A DNA stretch of 64,000 nucleotides from Planococcus rifietoensis (GCF_001465795.2 NZ_CP013659.2:1258501-1322500), one strand, 5' to 3'. Counted from the stretch's first letter, positions 45,883 to 56,117 are shown. Notes: generated by a model from the sequence alone, not told the origin. Translations and numbers: made by a program.

Positions 45883-47229
45883 TTGGCTATTGAAAAAATC
45901 ACGATGCCCCAACTTGGCGAAAGTGTAACAGAAGGCACGATCGAAAAATGGCTCGTCCAGCCAGGCGACCATGTAAACAAATATGATCCGTTGGCGGAAG
46001 TCAATACCGATAAAGTAACGGCAGAAGTTCCTTCATCCTTTACTGGGACGATCAAGGAATTGATCGCTTCTGAAGGCGATACATTGGAAGTCGGCGAAGT
46101 GGTTTGCACGATCGAAACTGAAGGCGGAGATTCTGCCCCAGTGGAAGAAGCACAACCTGCTGAAGGCGAAAAAGCCAATGAAATGCCTGCTGCAGGAGCC
46201 GCACCGACCAAGAAACTCGAAGGTGAACAAGGCTCGTCAAAACCGGCTAAACCACAGGGCGGCAAAGCACGCTATTCACCAGCCGTTCTTCGTCTCGCTC
46301 AAGATCACGACATCGACTTGAACCAAGTCGAAGGATCCGGAAACGAAGGCCGCATCACCCGCAAGGATTTGATGCAATTGATCGACAGCGGCAATATTCC
46401 TCAAGCTGGCGGCGAGACTGCACAAGCGCCACAAGCGGCTGAAACAGCAGAACCTGTTCAGCAAGCTGCGCCGCAACAAGCACCGAAAGCGCCAGCTGCT
46501 AAAGAAGAATCCATCGAATCGGCTCCGGGCGACATCGAAATTCCAGTCACCGGCGTGCGCAAAGCGATTGCAGCGAATATGCTCAAGAGCAAGCACGAAG
46601 CGCCGCATGCATGGATGATGATCGAAGTTGACGTGACAGACCTTGCGCAATTCCGCGATTCCATCAAAGGCGACTTCAAGAAAAAAGAAGGATTTAACAT
46701 TACGTATTTCGCATTCTTCGTCAAAGCGATTTCCCAGGCATTGAAAGAGTTCCCGATGATGAACTCGATGTGGGCAGGGGACAAGATCATCCAGAAAAAA
46801 GACATCAACATTTCGATTGCTGTCGCTTCAGACAATGCCTTGTTCGTCCCAGTCATCAAGAATGCTGACGAGAAATCCGTTAAAGGCATCGGCCGTGAAA
46901 TCAACGAACTGGCGCAAAAAGCGCGCACAGGCAAGTTGAAGTCGGCCGATATGCAAGGCGGCACGTTCACGGTCAACAACACCGGATCGTTCGGTTCTAT
47001 CCAATCGATGGGCATCATCAACCACCCACAAGCTGCCATCATCCAAGTCGAGTCGATCGTCAAGCGCCCAGTCATCATGCAAGGCGGAATGATCGCTGCA
47101 CGTGATATGGTGAACTTATGCCTATCGCTCGACCACCGTGTGCTCGATGGCCTCGTTTGCGGGCAGTTCTTGGCACGCGTTAAAGAAATCCTTGAAAAAA
47201 TGAACAAAGATAATACATCGGTTTATTGA
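45883..47229 (+). CDS. bkdB: Branched-chain 2-oxoacid dehydrogenase E2 (lipoamide acyltransferase)
   Basis: Core acyltransferase of the complex, 448 residues. Lipoyl domain with K44 in EVNTDKVTAEV, Glu/Ala/Pro linkers, peripheral subunit-binding domain (YSPAVLRLAQDHDIDLNQV, about 130-165) and catalytic domain ending LCLSLDHRVLDGL with the active His. Start is TTG at 45883 with AAAAGGAGGAATCCC upstream, an excellent site. Last gene of the operon. Confidence 0.95.
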   Translation: MAIEKITMPQLGESVTEGTIEKWLVQPGDHVNKYDPLAEVNTDKVTAEVPSSFTGTIKELIASEGDTLEVGEVVCTIETEGGDSAPVEEAQPAEGEKANEMPAAGAAPTKKLEGEQGSSKPAKPQGGKARYSPAVLRLAQDHDIDLNQVEGSGNEGRITRKDLMQLIDSGNIPQAGGETAQAPQAAETAEPVQQAAPQQAPKAPAAKEESIESAPGDIEIPVTGVRKAIAANMLKSKHEAPHAWMMIEVDVTDLAQFRDSIKGDFKKKEGFNITYFAFFVKAISQALKEFPMMNSMWAGDKIIQKKDINISIAVASDNALFVPVIKNADEKSVKGIGREINELAQKARTGKLKSADMQGGTFTVNNTGSFGSIQSMGIINHPQAAIIQVESIVKRPVIMQGGMIAARDMVNLCLSLDHRVLDGLVCGQFLARVKEILEKMNKDNTSVY

Positions 47230-47233
47230 TGAA

Positions 47234-47268
47234 AAGTTTGGAGTCTTCGGACTTCAAGCTTTTTTTCC
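47234..47268 (+). terminator. Intrinsic terminator after bkdB
   Basis: AAGTTTGGAGTC pairs with GACTTCAAGCTT around TTCG and is followed by T7. Confidence 0.85.
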
Positions 47269-47327
47269 TTTCAGTAACATGCCGTGTCAGGTAAAATGGA
47301 GAGAGAAAGCTTTGAGGAGGGAATAGT

Positions 47328-49022
47328 TTGACGATTGAATCGATGAAAAACATTCAGTTTCCTGAGCGTACATACGAAGAATGGAAACAAGCGGCAGAAG
47401 CTGCATTGAAAGGAAAAGATTTTGAAAAGGTGATGAAAACCAGCACCATTGAAGACATCACCCTCGAACCCCTCTATACGAAAGACATGCTCGAGCGCTC
47501 CGTATCCGATGTGGATGCGCAAGTAGCGGCTGTCCAGAGCGGCAAGTTCGGTCCCTCTTGGCTTGTGGCGCAGGAAATCACAGCGCATAATGCCGAGCAA
47601 TTTTTGGCTGTGACGAAAGATGATTTGGCCCGCGGCAATGAAGCGGTCGTCTATTCCGGGGCGCAGCCATTCGACTGGACAGAAGCACAGCTCGAACAAC
47701 TTGCGGAATTGATTGTTCGCTATCCGATCTATTTCAAACTGACAGAAGACGAAGATCCAATTTTACGCGTGTTCGAGCGGCTGACAGCTGAACAGCGGGC
47801 AACCGTACACGGCGTCATTTTCACGGAAGAGCCGATCGAGGCACCTGAAAATGTCCGGACTGGCTTGATTGATACTTTGCCGACCCATAACGCCGGCGGT
47901 ACGATCATCCATGAACTTGGCGTGGCGCTTAGCATGATGGCTGAAGCGCTGGACCAACAGAATTTCGAAGCGGCGGCAAAGAGCTTTTGGGTACGCTTTG
48001 CAGTCGATACGCACTTCTTCCAGGAAATTTCTAAAATTCGCGCATTCCGCGTATTGTGGCAGGCATTCTGCTCTGCCTACGGAAAACAAGCGCCGCGCAT
48101 ACCGGTATTCACGGAAACCTCAGTGCGCTCGTACTCCAAACTTGATCCTTATGTCAATTTGCTGCGGGCGGGCAACGCTACTTTTTCTGCCGTGCTTGCT
48201 GGAACGGACGGCCATACTGTGCATCCGCATGATTTCCTGACAGTTCCGACTGGCTCAAGCCGGCGCATCGCACGTAATGTGCAATTGGTCATTAAGGAAG
48301 AATCCCATGTTTCGCATGTCACCGATGCTGCAGCTGGATCTTATTACATCGAAAGCCTGACGCGTGAATACGTCGATGCCGCCTGGAGTTACTTCTTGGA
48401 AATCCAGGAAGCAGGAGGCTATTCTACAGTGAAGCGGACTGGCTGGCTGACAGACGACATTCAAGCCAAATGGCTCGATCGCGAACAGCAAGTGGCCAAT
48501 CGCAAAGCTTCCTTGATCGGCACGAATAATTACGCCAACCCACAGGAGCCGGTGAAAGATGCAAAAATCGACACGGCTCATTTGGAGTACATGACAGCCA
48601 AACGCTTGGCTACGCCGTTTGAGAAATTGCGTGCGGAAAGCCGTGAAACGAGCGTTAAATCAGCCATTATCTTGTTAGAGCCGTTAAAAGCCGTGAAACC
48701 GCAGGCAGATTTTGTACAAGGTTTCCTTTCTGTCGCAGGAATCGAACCCGAAATCAGCCCGTATCTTTCATCTGCTGATGAAGTGAACCGTTACATCCGT
48801 TCCGAAGAGCTTGACTACGCCGTTCTGTGCGGAAGCCGGGACACCTTCGACAAGATCATTCCACAACTTGATGCAAAAGCGGCGATTGACGTTGCCGGGA
48901 AAATCGATGCGGAAACGCTAAAAACTTGGGAAGCTAACGGCATCCGTGATTCCCTCTATGCGGGTAAACCATTAATTGATAAATTGGACGCCGTTTTGTC
49001 ACTTGGAAAGGAGGCGCTGTAA
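47328..49022 (+). CDS. mutA: Methylmalonyl-CoA mutase small subunit
   Basis: Non-catalytic partner of the B12-dependent mutase, 564 residues. The barrel domain is recognisable (IFTEEPIEAPENV; HNAGGTIIHELGVALSMMAEAL), while the C-terminal B12-like domain lacks the D-x-H-x-x-G motif, as expected for this subunit. TTG start at 47328 after GAGGAGGG. mutB starts at the next base after its stop. Confidence 0.92.
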   Translation: MTIESMKNIQFPERTYEEWKQAAEAALKGKDFEKVMKTSTIEDITLEPLYTKDMLERSVSDVDAQVAAVQSGKFGPSWLVAQEITAHNAEQFLAVTKDDLARGNEAVVYSGAQPFDWTEAQLEQLAELIVRYPIYFKLTEDEDPILRVFERLTAEQRATVHGVIFTEEPIEAPENVRTGLIDTLPTHNAGGTIIHELGVALSMMAEALDQQNFEAAAKSFWVRFAVDTHFFQEISKIRAFRVLWQAFCSAYGKQAPRIPVFTETSVRSYSKLDPYVNLLRAGNATFSAVLAGTDGHTVHPHDFLTVPTGSSRRIARNVQLVIKEESHVSHVTDAAAGSYYIESLTREYVDAAWSYFLEIQEAGGYSTVKRTGWLTDDIQAKWLDREQQVANRKASLIGTNNYANPQEPVKDAKIDTAHLEYMTAKRLATPFEKLRAESRETSVKSAIILLEPLKAVKPQADFVQGFLSVAGIEPEISPYLSSADEVNRYIRSEELDYAVLCGSRDTFDKIIPQLDAKAAIDVAGKIDAETLKTWEANGIRDSLYAGKPLIDKLDAVLSLGKEAL

Positions 49023-51170
49023 ATGACGACACCTGATTTTACGAAAATTGACGTCACGAAACTCGATACGGCTAAATTGGGCGAACGGGATGAGAGCGCT
49101 TTTATGACCAATGAAGGCATTGCCGTGAAACCGTTTTATTCTTCGAAAGACTTGAATAAAGAACAAACGAGCTATCCTGGATTTGCGCCGAACGTCCGTG
49201 GCCCATACCCGACGATGTACGTGTCGCGGCCATGGACAGTGCGTCAATATGCCGGCTTCTCGACAGCAGAAGAAAGCAATGCCTTCTATCGCCGCAATTT
49301 GGCAATGGGGCAAAAAGGCTTATCCGTGGCATTCGATCTCGCGACGCACCGCGGCTACGATTCGGACCATCCCCGCGTTGTCGGCGATGTCGGTAAAGCG
49401 GGTGTGGCCATCGATAGCGTCGAAGACATGAAAATTCTGTTCGACGGCATCCCGCTTGACCAAATGTCGGTTTCGATGACGATGAACGGCGCAGTCGTGC
49501 CAATCATGGCATTTTTCATCGTCGCTGCAGAAGAACAGGGCGTCTCGCCAGGGCAATTGGCGGGCACGATCCAAAACGATATTTTGAAAGAATACATGGT
49601 GCGCAATACGTATATTTACCCTCCGGCGATGTCGATGCAGATCATTGCGGATATCTTCAAATACACATCCGATCACATGCCGAAATTCAACTCGATTTCC
49701 ATTTCGGGCTATCATATCCAAGAAGCGGGAGCCACGGCAGATATCGAACTTGCCTATACCTTGGCAGACGGCTTGGAATACGTCCGCACCGGGTTGGACG
49801 CAGGAATAGGCATCGACCAGTTCGCGCCGCGCCTGTCATTCTTCTGGGGCATCGGCATGAACTATTTCATGGAAGTGGCAAAAATGCGTGCTGGCCGAGA
49901 AATCTGGGCGAAGATGATGAAGAGCTTTGACCCTCAAAATGCCAAATCTTTGGCGCTCCGTACCCATTCCCAAACTTCGGGATGGAGTTTAACCGAACAA
50001 GATCCGTTTAACAACGTGACACGGACGCTGCTCGAGGCGAATGCGGCGGCAATGGGACATACGCAATCCTTACATACCAATGCACTTGATGAAGCGATTG
50101 CTTTGCCGACCGATTTCTCCGCACGCATTGCACGCAATACGCAATTATTCCTTCAAGAAGAGACTTTGATGAACAATACGATCGATCCTTGGGGCGGTTC
50201 GTATTACGTTGAAAAATTGACGGAAGAATTAATGGAAAAAGCTTGGACCTTGATCGAAGAAGTCGAGGAACTCGGCGGCATGGCGAAAGCGATTGAAACG
50301 GGCCTTCCGAAAATGCGCATCGAGGAAGCGGCTGCAAAAAAACAAGCACAAATCGATTCCAATGAAGAGACGATTATCGGTGTTAACCGCTACCGCCTAG
50401 ACGAGGAAGATCCGATCGATATTTTGAACATCGACAACACGATGGTGCGCAAAAAGCAGATTGAGCGACTCGACCGGATGCGCGATACGCGCGACCAGAA
50501 AAAAGTAGAAAAAGCGCTGCTGGAGCTGACACAAGCGGCAGAAACCGGTGAAGACAATATTCTGGCCTGTGCGATTGAAGCAGCTCGCCACCGGGCATCA
50601 CTCGGCGAGATTTCAGATGCAATTGAAAAAGCTTCCGGCAGACATAAGGCGGTGATCCGTTCCGTGAGCGGCGTATACAGTTCTAACTTCTCCAACCAAG
50701 AAGAAATGCAGATCGTCAAACAAATGACGGAGGAATTCATCGAAAACGAAGGCCGCCGCCCGCGTATCTTAATTGCCAAGATGGGACAAGACGGACACGA
50801 TCGCGGCGCGAAAGTTATTTCGACTGCGTTCGCCGATCTCGGCTTTGATGTCGACATCGGGCCATTGTTCCAAACCCCTGCAGAAACAGCCCAGCAGGCA
50901 GCGGAAAATGACGTCCACGTCATTGGTGTCAGTTCGCTTGCGGCTGGCCATATGACCCTTGTGCCGGATCTCGCGGCAGAGTTGAAAAAAGTGGGGCGTG
51001 AAGACATTTTAATCGTCGTCGGAGGCGTCATTCCAGCGCAGGATTACGAGTTCCTGCGCAATAACGGTGCCAGTGCGATCTTCGGGCCGGGGACGGTCAT
51101 CCCGGTTGCGGCCCAAAAAGTCATCGAAGAAATTTACGCGCGCCTCGGGTATGAGGAAGAGGCAGACTGA
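49023..51170 (+). CDS. mutB: Methylmalonyl-CoA mutase large subunit
   Basis: Catalytic subunit, isomerising (R)-methylmalonyl-CoA to succinyl-CoA with adenosylcobalamin. 715 residues: substrate-binding barrel ([31 protein letters not shown]) and C-terminal B12 domain with DGHDRGAK, H592 being the lower axial cobalt ligand. Overlaps meaB by one base. Confidence 0.97.
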   Translation: MTTPDFTKIDVTKLDTAKLGERDESAFMTNEGIAVKPFYSSKDLNKEQTSYPGFAPNVRGPYPTMYVSRPWTVRQYAGFSTAEESNAFYRRNLAMGQKGLSVAFDLATHRGYDSDHPRVVGDVGKAGVAIDSVEDMKILFDGIPLDQMSVSMTMNGAVVPIMAFFIVAAEEQGVSPGQLAGTIQNDILKEYMVRNTYIYPPAMSMQIIADIFKYTSDHMPKFNSISISGYHIQEAGATADIELAYTLADGLEYVRTGLDAGIGIDQFAPRLSFFWGIGMNYFMEVAKMRAGREIWAKMMKSFDPQNAKSLALRTHSQTSGWSLTEQDPFNNVTRTLLEANAAAMGHTQSLHTNALDEAIALPTDFSARIARNTQLFLQEETLMNNTIDPWGGSYYVEKLTEELMEKAWTLIEEVEELGGMAKAIETGLPKMRIEEAAAKKQAQIDSNEETIIGVNRYRLDEEDPIDILNIDNTMVRKKQIERLDRMRDTRDQKKVEKALLELTQAAETGEDNILACAIEAARHRASLGEISDAIEKASGRHKAVIRSVSGVYSSNFSNQEEMQIVKQMTEEFIENEGRRPRILIAKMGQDGHDRGAKVISTAFADLGFDVDIGPLFQTPAETAQQAAENDVHVIGVSSLAAGHMTLVPDLAAELKKVGREDILIVVGGVIPAQDYEFLRNNGASAIFGPGTVIPVAAQKVIEEIYARLGYEEEAD

Positions 51171-52237
51171 TGGATCGCGAGAAGCAGTCCAGACAAGTCA
51201 TGTCGGGTGTTTCGGATAAGCATGATGGCATGAAAGCATTGCCAAGGAAGAAATTCAAGAAACCCACTACGAGCCAGTTTGATTTGGGCGAACTCGCACG
51301 CGGAGTCGAAAGCGGATCGCGTTTGCATTTAGGGAAGGCGATCACCTTGCTTGAAAGCACCAATCCTGAGCATAAAAAGCGTGGTCAGGAATTATTGAAT
51401 GCGCTGTTGCCGAAAACGGGCAATAGCATCCGCATCGGCATTACTGGAGTTCCAGGAGCCGGCAAAAGCACGTTCATCGAAACCTTCGGGACGATGCTGA
51501 CAGAGCTCGGCCACCGGGTAGCGGTGCTTGCGATCGATCCGAGTTCCTCGCGAACCGGCGGCAGCATACTCGGCGATAAAACGCGCATGGAAGAACTGGC
51601 GCGAAATCCTAAAGCGTTCATCCGGCCGTCGCCAACTGCCGGAACACTCGGCGGGGTCCATAAAAAGACACGCGAGACGATGCTCTTATGCGAAGCGGCA
51701 GGGTACGACGTAATCTTGGTCGAGACGGTCGGTGTCGGGCAGAGCGAAACGCTCGTGCGCGGCATGGTCGATATGTTCCTGTTGCTTGTGCTGACGGGTG
51801 CTGGAGATGAATTGCAGGGCATGAAAAAAGGCATCTTGGAGTTGGCGGATGCGATGATCGTCCATAAAGCGGACCGGGACAATTTGCCGCTCGCCAAGAA
51901 AACCGTGCGGGAATACAAACAGATGCTGCATTTTTTGCAGCCAGCGACCGAAGGCTGGACAACACGCCCTTTGGCGGTTTCGTCCATTGAAGGAACCGGC
52001 ATGCAAGATATCTGGGATATGGTCAAGGATTTTGAGAAAACGGTGAAAGAAAGCGGCTATTGGGACACCAGGCGCCAGGAACAGACGCGTGATTGGTTCC
52101 ATTCGATGATTACCGATGAATTGCTTGGCCGTTTTTACGGCGACCCGGAGCGCAAACAGCAGGTGAAAGACATGGAACAGCGTATTCTTAACGACCGATT
52201 GACGGTCTCGCAGGCGGTCACGGAACTGTTCAAGTAA
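51170..52237 (+). CDS. meaB: Methylmalonyl-CoA mutase-associated GTPase MeaB
   Basis: G-protein chaperone that protects the mutase and controls cofactor loading. 355 residues: Walker A GVPGAGKST (93-101), SSSRTGGSILGDKTRM, the DxxG-like VETVGVGQSE and a base-recognition segment HKADRD. The basic N-terminal extension of about 35 residues may be shorter in reality (a Met at residue 11 or 21 is possible). Third gene of mutA-mutB-meaB. Confidence 0.94.
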   Translation: MDREKQSRQVMSGVSDKHDGMKALPRKKFKKPTTSQFDLGELARGVESGSRLHLGKAITLLESTNPEHKKRGQELLNALLPKTGNSIRIGITGVPGAGKSTFIETFGTMLTELGHRVAVLAIDPSSSRTGGSILGDKTRMEELARNPKAFIRPSPTAGTLGGVHKKTRETMLLCEAAGYDVILVETVGVGQSETLVRGMVDMFLLLVLTGAGDELQGMKKGILELADAMIVHKADRDNLPLAKKTVREYKQMLHFLQPATEGWTTRPLAVSSIEGTGMQDIWDMVKDFEKTVKESGYWDTRRQEQTRDWFHSMITDELLGRFYGDPERKQQVKDMEQRILNDRLTVSQAVTELFK

Positions 52238-52243
52238 GCTTTT

Positions 52244-52272
52244 TTGCAACTGTGCCGCCGTCCTGATATGAT
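52244..52272 (+). promoter_or_regulatory. Promoter for brxB
   Basis: TTGCAA and TATGAT are 17 bp apart with TGA immediately before the -10 (extended -10), 30 bp before the brxB start. Confidence 0.7.
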
Positions 52273-52302
52273 AAGAACAGCAATAATGAAGGAGTGGTAC
52301 AG

Positions 52303-52743
52303 ATGAGTATGGATTTTAATTTCCTGATGAATGATATTGTTACACAAGCCCGCCAAGAACTAACTGACGGTGGCTATACACAGCTCGAAACAGCAGAAGA
52401 CGTACAAGAGGCATTCGCAAAACCCGGTACGAGCCTTGTCATGATCAACTCGGTATGCGGATGCGCAGGCGGCATCGCACGCCCAGCTGCTCTTCATTCG
52501 GTCCATTACGATAAACGCCCGGACCACTTGTACACAGTGTTTGCCGGCCAGGATAAAGAAGCAACAGCGCAAGCGCGTGACTTGTTCGGCGATGACCATT
52601 TGCCATCGTCACCATCGTTCGCTTTCTTGAAAGACGGTAAATTAGTGGATGAAATCGGCCGCCACGAAATCGAAGGGCACGATCCGATGTCGGTCATTAC
52701 GCATATCCAGTCAATTTTCGAAGAGCATTGCGAAGAAATGTAA
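52303..52743 (+). CDS. brxB: Bacilliredoxin BrxB (YphP/YqiW family)
   Basis: Removes bacillithiol from mixed disulfides on proteins. The 146-residue thioredoxin-like protein has the family CGC motif: C52-G-C54 in [10 protein letters not shown], and the [10 protein letters not shown] segment. ATG at 52303 follows AAGGAGTGG; an in-frame ATG at 52294 lies within that site. Own promoter and terminator. Confidence 0.93.
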   Translation: MSMDFNFLMNDIVTQARQELTDGGYTQLETAEDVQEAFAKPGTSLVMINSVCGCAGGIARPAALHSVHYDKRPDHLYTVFAGQDKEATAQARDLFGDDHLPSSPSFAFLKDGKLVDEIGRHEIEGHDPMSVITHIQSIFEEHCEEM

Positions 52744-52745
52744 GA

Positions 52746-52776
52746 AAAAATGCCCCCGGTTGCGGGGGCATTTTTG
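52746..52776 (+). terminator. Intrinsic terminator after brxB
   Basis: AAATGCCCCC pairs with GGGGGCATTT around a small loop, followed by T's. Confidence 0.9.
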
Positions 52777-52796
52777 TATTTTGAGGGGAGACGCCT

Positions 52797-53789
52797 ATGA
52801 AACTGAAACCATATCGCATCGGCTACCGGACTATGAAGACAGCGCTCGGGGCCGCCATCGCCATTTATTTGGCCCAGTTGATCGGACTCGAATATTATGT
52901 ATCAGCCGGCATCTTGGCGATCCTGTGCATCCAGCCGACGAAAAAGAAGTCGGTCCGTGCCGCGTTCTCGCGCTTTGTCGCCAGCATGATCGCCATCGGA
53001 TTCGCCTTTGTCTTTTTTGAACTGGGCATGTATCATCCCATTACGCTGGGCATCTTAATCTTGCTGTTCATTCCGGTGCTCGTCAGCCTGGGGTTTTCGG
53101 ATGGATTCGTCTCCAGTGCGGTCATTTTGCTTCATTTATACGACGCCAAAGATTTGACCGGCGCATTATTCCTGAACGAAGTGATGTTGATGATGATCGG
53201 TTTCGGTACGGCGTTGATTGTCAATATGTATATGCCGAGCATCGAGAAAAAGCTTGACCGCTACCGTGAAGAAGTCGAACGGCTTTATTCGACGATTTTC
53301 CGTGAAACGACCATATACTTGCGCCACGGGGAATCGGGGTGGACCGGCAAGGAATTGATGGAATCGGAAAAGCTGATCGATAAAGCCAAAGCGCTCGCTT
53401 ATCAGGATGTTGAGAATCACTTACTGCGACACGAAAACAAGTATTATCATTATTTCGATATGCGCGAGCAACAGCTTCAAATCATCGAACGCATCTTGCC
53501 GAAAATCACGGCACTCCCGGTGATCGTCGGACAGACTCAGCTTGTTGCTGACTTTTTGGAAGACTTGTCAGAACATGTGCATTCCGGCAATACCGCCGAC
53601 CAGTACATCACCAAATTGGACCGGCTGAAAGCGAATTTCGCCGAAATGCCGCTTCCGGACACACACGAAAAATTCCTCGCGATGGCGGATTTGAATGCCA
53701 TCATCCAGGAAATGGAAACTTATCTTGAGATTAAACAGAGTTATAAAGGCTTCCACAATAAAAAAGGGCTAAACCCAAGCCCCGCCTAA
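52797..53789 (+). CDS. yqjA: Aromatic acid exporter family protein (YqjA-like)
   Basis: A 330-residue membrane protein: N-terminal half with several hydrophobic helices (RIGYRTMKTALGAAIAIYLA, IGFAFVFFELGM, TLGILILLFIPVLVSLGF), C-terminal half soluble and helical (about 150-330). This matches the ArAE_1 plus ArAE_1_C layout of YqjA. Transport substrate unknown. GAGGGGAG before the ATG. Confidence 0.88.
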   Translation: MKLKPYRIGYRTMKTALGAAIAIYLAQLIGLEYYVSAGILAILCIQPTKKKSVRAAFSRFVASMIAIGFAFVFFELGMYHPITLGILILLFIPVLVSLGFSDGFVSSAVILLHLYDAKDLTGALFLNEVMLMMIGFGTALIVNMYMPSIEKKLDRYREEVERLYSTIFRETTIYLRHGESGWTGKELMESEKLIDKAKALAYQDVENHLLRHENKYYHYFDMREQQLQIIERILPKITALPVIVGQTQLVADFLEDLSEHVHSGNTADQYITKLDRLKANFAEMPLPDTHEKFLAMADLNAIIQEMETYLEIKQSYKGFHNKKGLNPSPA

Positions 53790-53790
53790 A

Positions 53791-53828
53791 AAAACCGGCC
53801 AGAGAAATCACGCTCTGGCCGTTTTTTT
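53791..53828 (+). terminator. Intrinsic terminator after yqjA
   Basis: CGGCCAGAG at 53796-53804 pairs with CTCTGGCCG at 53813-53821 and is followed by T7. Confidence 0.9.
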
Positions 53829-53839
53829 GTGTGCACACG

Positions 53840-53886
53840 AAAAAAGGGCCTCTACAGCGCGTAAATCATGCGCGTAAAAAGCCCTT
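53840..53886 (-). terminator. Possible terminator for prli42
   Basis: On the minus strand AGGGC and GCCCT enclose an ACGCG/CGCG inner pair, followed by T6. Less perfect than its neighbours. Confidence 0.5.
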
Positions 53887-53900
53887 CAGCAGATTTCAAA

Positions 53901-53996
53901 TTAAATGACGAAGCTTAAGCCCATCATCAGGCTCGACAGCAGCATCAATCCGACCATTGCATAGACAATGACTTTACGGAAAGCTTGGTTTCTCAT
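53901..53996 (-). CDS. prli42: Stressosome-associated miniprotein Prli42
   Basis: A 31-residue single-pass membrane peptide: basic N-terminus MRNQAFRKV, then a hydrophobic helix to the C-terminal FVI. Length, the K-V-[IV]-V-Y-x-M start of the helix and the LSSLMMG stretch match Prli42 (DUF4044), which tethers the stressosome to the membrane in Listeria. AAAGGAG on the minus strand serves ATG 53996 (or the ATG at 54005, two bases from that site). The long frame upstream on this strand is not coding. Confidence 0.75.
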   Translation of the reverse strand: MRNQAFRKVIVYAMVGLMLLSSLMMGLSFVI

Positions 53997-54033
53997 GGAT
54001 AGCATAGCTCCTTTATTCCTGTACTTTGAGAGA

Positions 54034-54062
54034 ATCATACCACATCCAGGCAGGATTTTAAA
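54034..54062 (-). promoter_or_regulatory. Possible promoter for prli42
   Basis: Minus-strand TATGAT preceded by TGG (extended -10), with a partial -35 (TTTAAA) 17 bp upstream. Confidence 0.4.
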
Positions 54063-54161
54063 CTGCCAGCTTTGCCATTTTCTTAATATTCGATAACAAC
54101 TAGAGTTTTTGCCTTTGAATGGGTACAATAAAGAGGAAGCCAAAAAAGGAAGTGAATAAGG

Positions 54162-54560
54162 ATGAAGAAAGTCGATCATATCGGAATCGCTGTAAAAAAT
54201 TTGGAGCAGGTCCTGCCTTATTACACAGAGACACTCGGATGTCCGTTGATGAAAATCGAAGAAGTGGAAGGGCAGAAAGTGAAAGTGGCCTTTATCGACG
54301 CGGGCAACATCAAGCTGGAGCTGCTTGAGCCGATGAGCGAAGACAGCCCGATCCACAAATTCATCGAGAAGAAAGGCGAAGGCATCCATCACATCGCATT
54401 CGGTGTCGACGGCATCGAACAACGCATGGCGGAACTTCGTGAAAACGGTGTCAATTTATTGAGTGACGAACCGAAACCGGGAGCGGGCGGCGCAATGGTC
54501 GCTTTTTTACACCCGAAATCGTCAAACGGCGTCTTGTACGAACTTTGCGAAAAGAAGTGA
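54162..54560 (+). CDS. mce: Methylmalonyl-CoA epimerase
   Basis: Interconverts (S)- and (R)-methylmalonyl-CoA. 132-residue VOC-fold protein: metal ligands expected at His in KVDHIGIAV, Glu in IKLELLEP, His in GIHHIAFGVD and Glu in LYELCE. It precedes the acyl-CoA carboxyltransferase and lies near mutAB, together forming the propionyl-CoA to succinyl-CoA route. Confidence 0.92.
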   Translation: MKKVDHIGIAVKNLEQVLPYYTETLGCPLMKIEEVEGQKVKVAFIDAGNIKLELLEPMSEDSPIHKFIEKKGEGIHHIAFGVDGIEQRMAELRENGVNLLSDEPKPGAGGAMVAFLHPKSSNGVLYELCEKK

Positions 54561-54575
54561 CAGAGGAGTGGGGAA

Positions 54576-56117
54576 ATGGACATTTATGAACGCATCAATG
54601 AGTTGTATGACAGAAAAAGAGAAATTGAATTAGGGGGCGGCGAAGCCCGCATTGATAAGCAGCACGAAAAAGGCAAACTGACCGCCCGCGAGCGCATCGA
54701 CTTGTTGCTCGATGAAGGCAGCTTTGTCGAATTAAGCCCATTCGTCGAACACCGCACAACCGATTTCGGTATGGGCAAAGGCCCAGGAGAAGGCGTCGTC
54801 ACCGGCTATGGCAAAGTGAATGGCCGCCCGATTTACCTGTTTTCTCAAGATTTCACCGTTTTTGGCGGTGCGTTGGGTGAAATGCACGCGAAAAAGATCG
54901 CCAACGTCATGGACATGGCAGCGAAAAACGGCGCTCCATTTATCGGCTTGAACGATTCCGGCGGTGCGCGCATCCAGGAAGGCGTATTATCGCTTGATGG
55001 CTACGGCCATATTTTCTACCGCAATTCGATTTATTCAGGAGTCATCCCGCAAATATCCGTCATTATGGGACCATCTGCAGGCGGAGCGGTCTATTCGCCA
55101 GCTATTACCGATTTTGTCTTCATGGTCGACAAAACGAGCCAGATGTTCATCACGGGCCCGAAAGTTATAGAGACGGTTACGGGAGAAAAAATTTCCTCGG
55201 AGGATCTCGGAGGATCACGTGTACATACTGCGATTAGCGGAAATGCGCATTTCCGTTCAGGTTCAGAACAGGAAGTTCTCGAAATGGTACGCCAATTGGT
55301 CAGCTATTTGCCGCAGAACAACCAGGAAATGCCCCCGCGCCTTGAAGTCGACAACGAAGACGATTACCGGCCGGATCTGGCTGATATCGTCCCTTACGAA
55401 GCGATTCGCCCCTACGACGTCCGAAAAGTCGTTGAACAAGTCGTTGATAAGGACAGCTTCATGGAAGTGCAGCCGGAATTCGCACGCAATATCGTGATCG
55501 GCCTTGCCCGCATCAAAGGCGAAACGGTCGGGCTTGTATGCAACCAGCCGAAAGTGATGGCAGGCGGGCTTGATATCGATTCTTCCGATAAAGCGGCGCG
55601 TTTCATCCGCTTCTGCGATAGCTTCAATATCCCGCTTATTACTTTCGAAGATGTCACTGGGTTCTTCCCGGGCATTAAACAAGAACACGGCGGCATCATC
55701 CGCCACGGGGCGAAAATCCTTTATGCTTATTCGGAAGCAACTGTCCCGAAAATGACCGTCATTTTGCGCAAAGCATATGGCGGTGCTTATGTGGCACTCA
55801 ACTCGAAATCAATCGGCGCGGATTTGGTGTTCTCTTGGCCGAATGCCGAAATCGCGGTCATGGGCCCGAACGGCGCAGCGAATATCATCTTCGCCCGTGA
55901 AATCGACGCAAGCGACGATCCCGAAGCGACACGTGCAGCGAAAATCGAAGAATACCGCGAGAAATTCGCGAATCCTTACGTCGCCGCAGCACGCGGCATG
56001 GTCGATGACGTCATCGACCCGCGTGAAACACGCATCAAACTCATACAGGCTCTCGAGATGATGCGCAACAAGAAAGACGAACGGCCGAAGAAAAAACACG
56101 GCAATATGCCGCTATAA
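54576..56117 (+). CDS. yqjD: Acyl-CoA carboxyltransferase (propionyl/methylmalonyl-CoA type)
   Basis: 513-residue carboxyltransferase with two crotonase-like halves: N-half with LNDSGGARIQEGVLSL and MGPSAGGAVYSPA, C-half with DVTGFFPGIKQEHGGIIRHGAKILYAYSEA and MGPNGAANIIF. Moves carboxyl between biotin and propionyl-CoA. No dedicated biotin carboxylase gene is next to it, so it may borrow AccB/AccC or a partner elsewhere. GAGGAGTGGGG before the ATG. Confidence 0.92.
   Translation: MDIYERINELYDRKREIELGGGEARIDKQHEKGKLTARERIDLLLDEGSFVELSPFVEHRTTDFGMGKGPGEGVVTGYGKVNGRPIYLFSQDFTVFGGALGEMHAKKIANVMDMAAKNGAPFIGLNDSGGARIQEGVLSLDGYGHIFYRNSIYSGVIPQISVIMGPSAGGAVYSPAITDFVFMVDKTSQMFITGPKVIETVTGEKISSEDLGGSRVHTAISGNAHFRSGSEQEVLEMVRQLVSYLPQNNQEMPPRLEVDNEDDYRPDLADIVPYEAIRPYDVRKVVEQVVDKDSFMEVQPEFARNIVIGLARIKGETVGLVCNQPKVMAGGLDIDSSDKAARFIRFCDSFNIPLITFEDVTGFFPGIKQEHGGIIRHGAKILYAYSEATVPKMTVILRKAYGGAYVALNSKSIGADLVFSWPNAEIAVMGPNGAANIIFAREIDASDDPEATRAAKIEEYREKFANPYVAAARGMVDDVIDPRETRIKLIQALEMMRNKKDERPKKKHGNMPL

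Noticed and set aside
53997..54422. Long minus-strand frame upstream of prli42 in the same phase
   Set aside because: It overlaps mce on the opposite strand; the real gene starts after AAAGGAG and is only 31 residues long.
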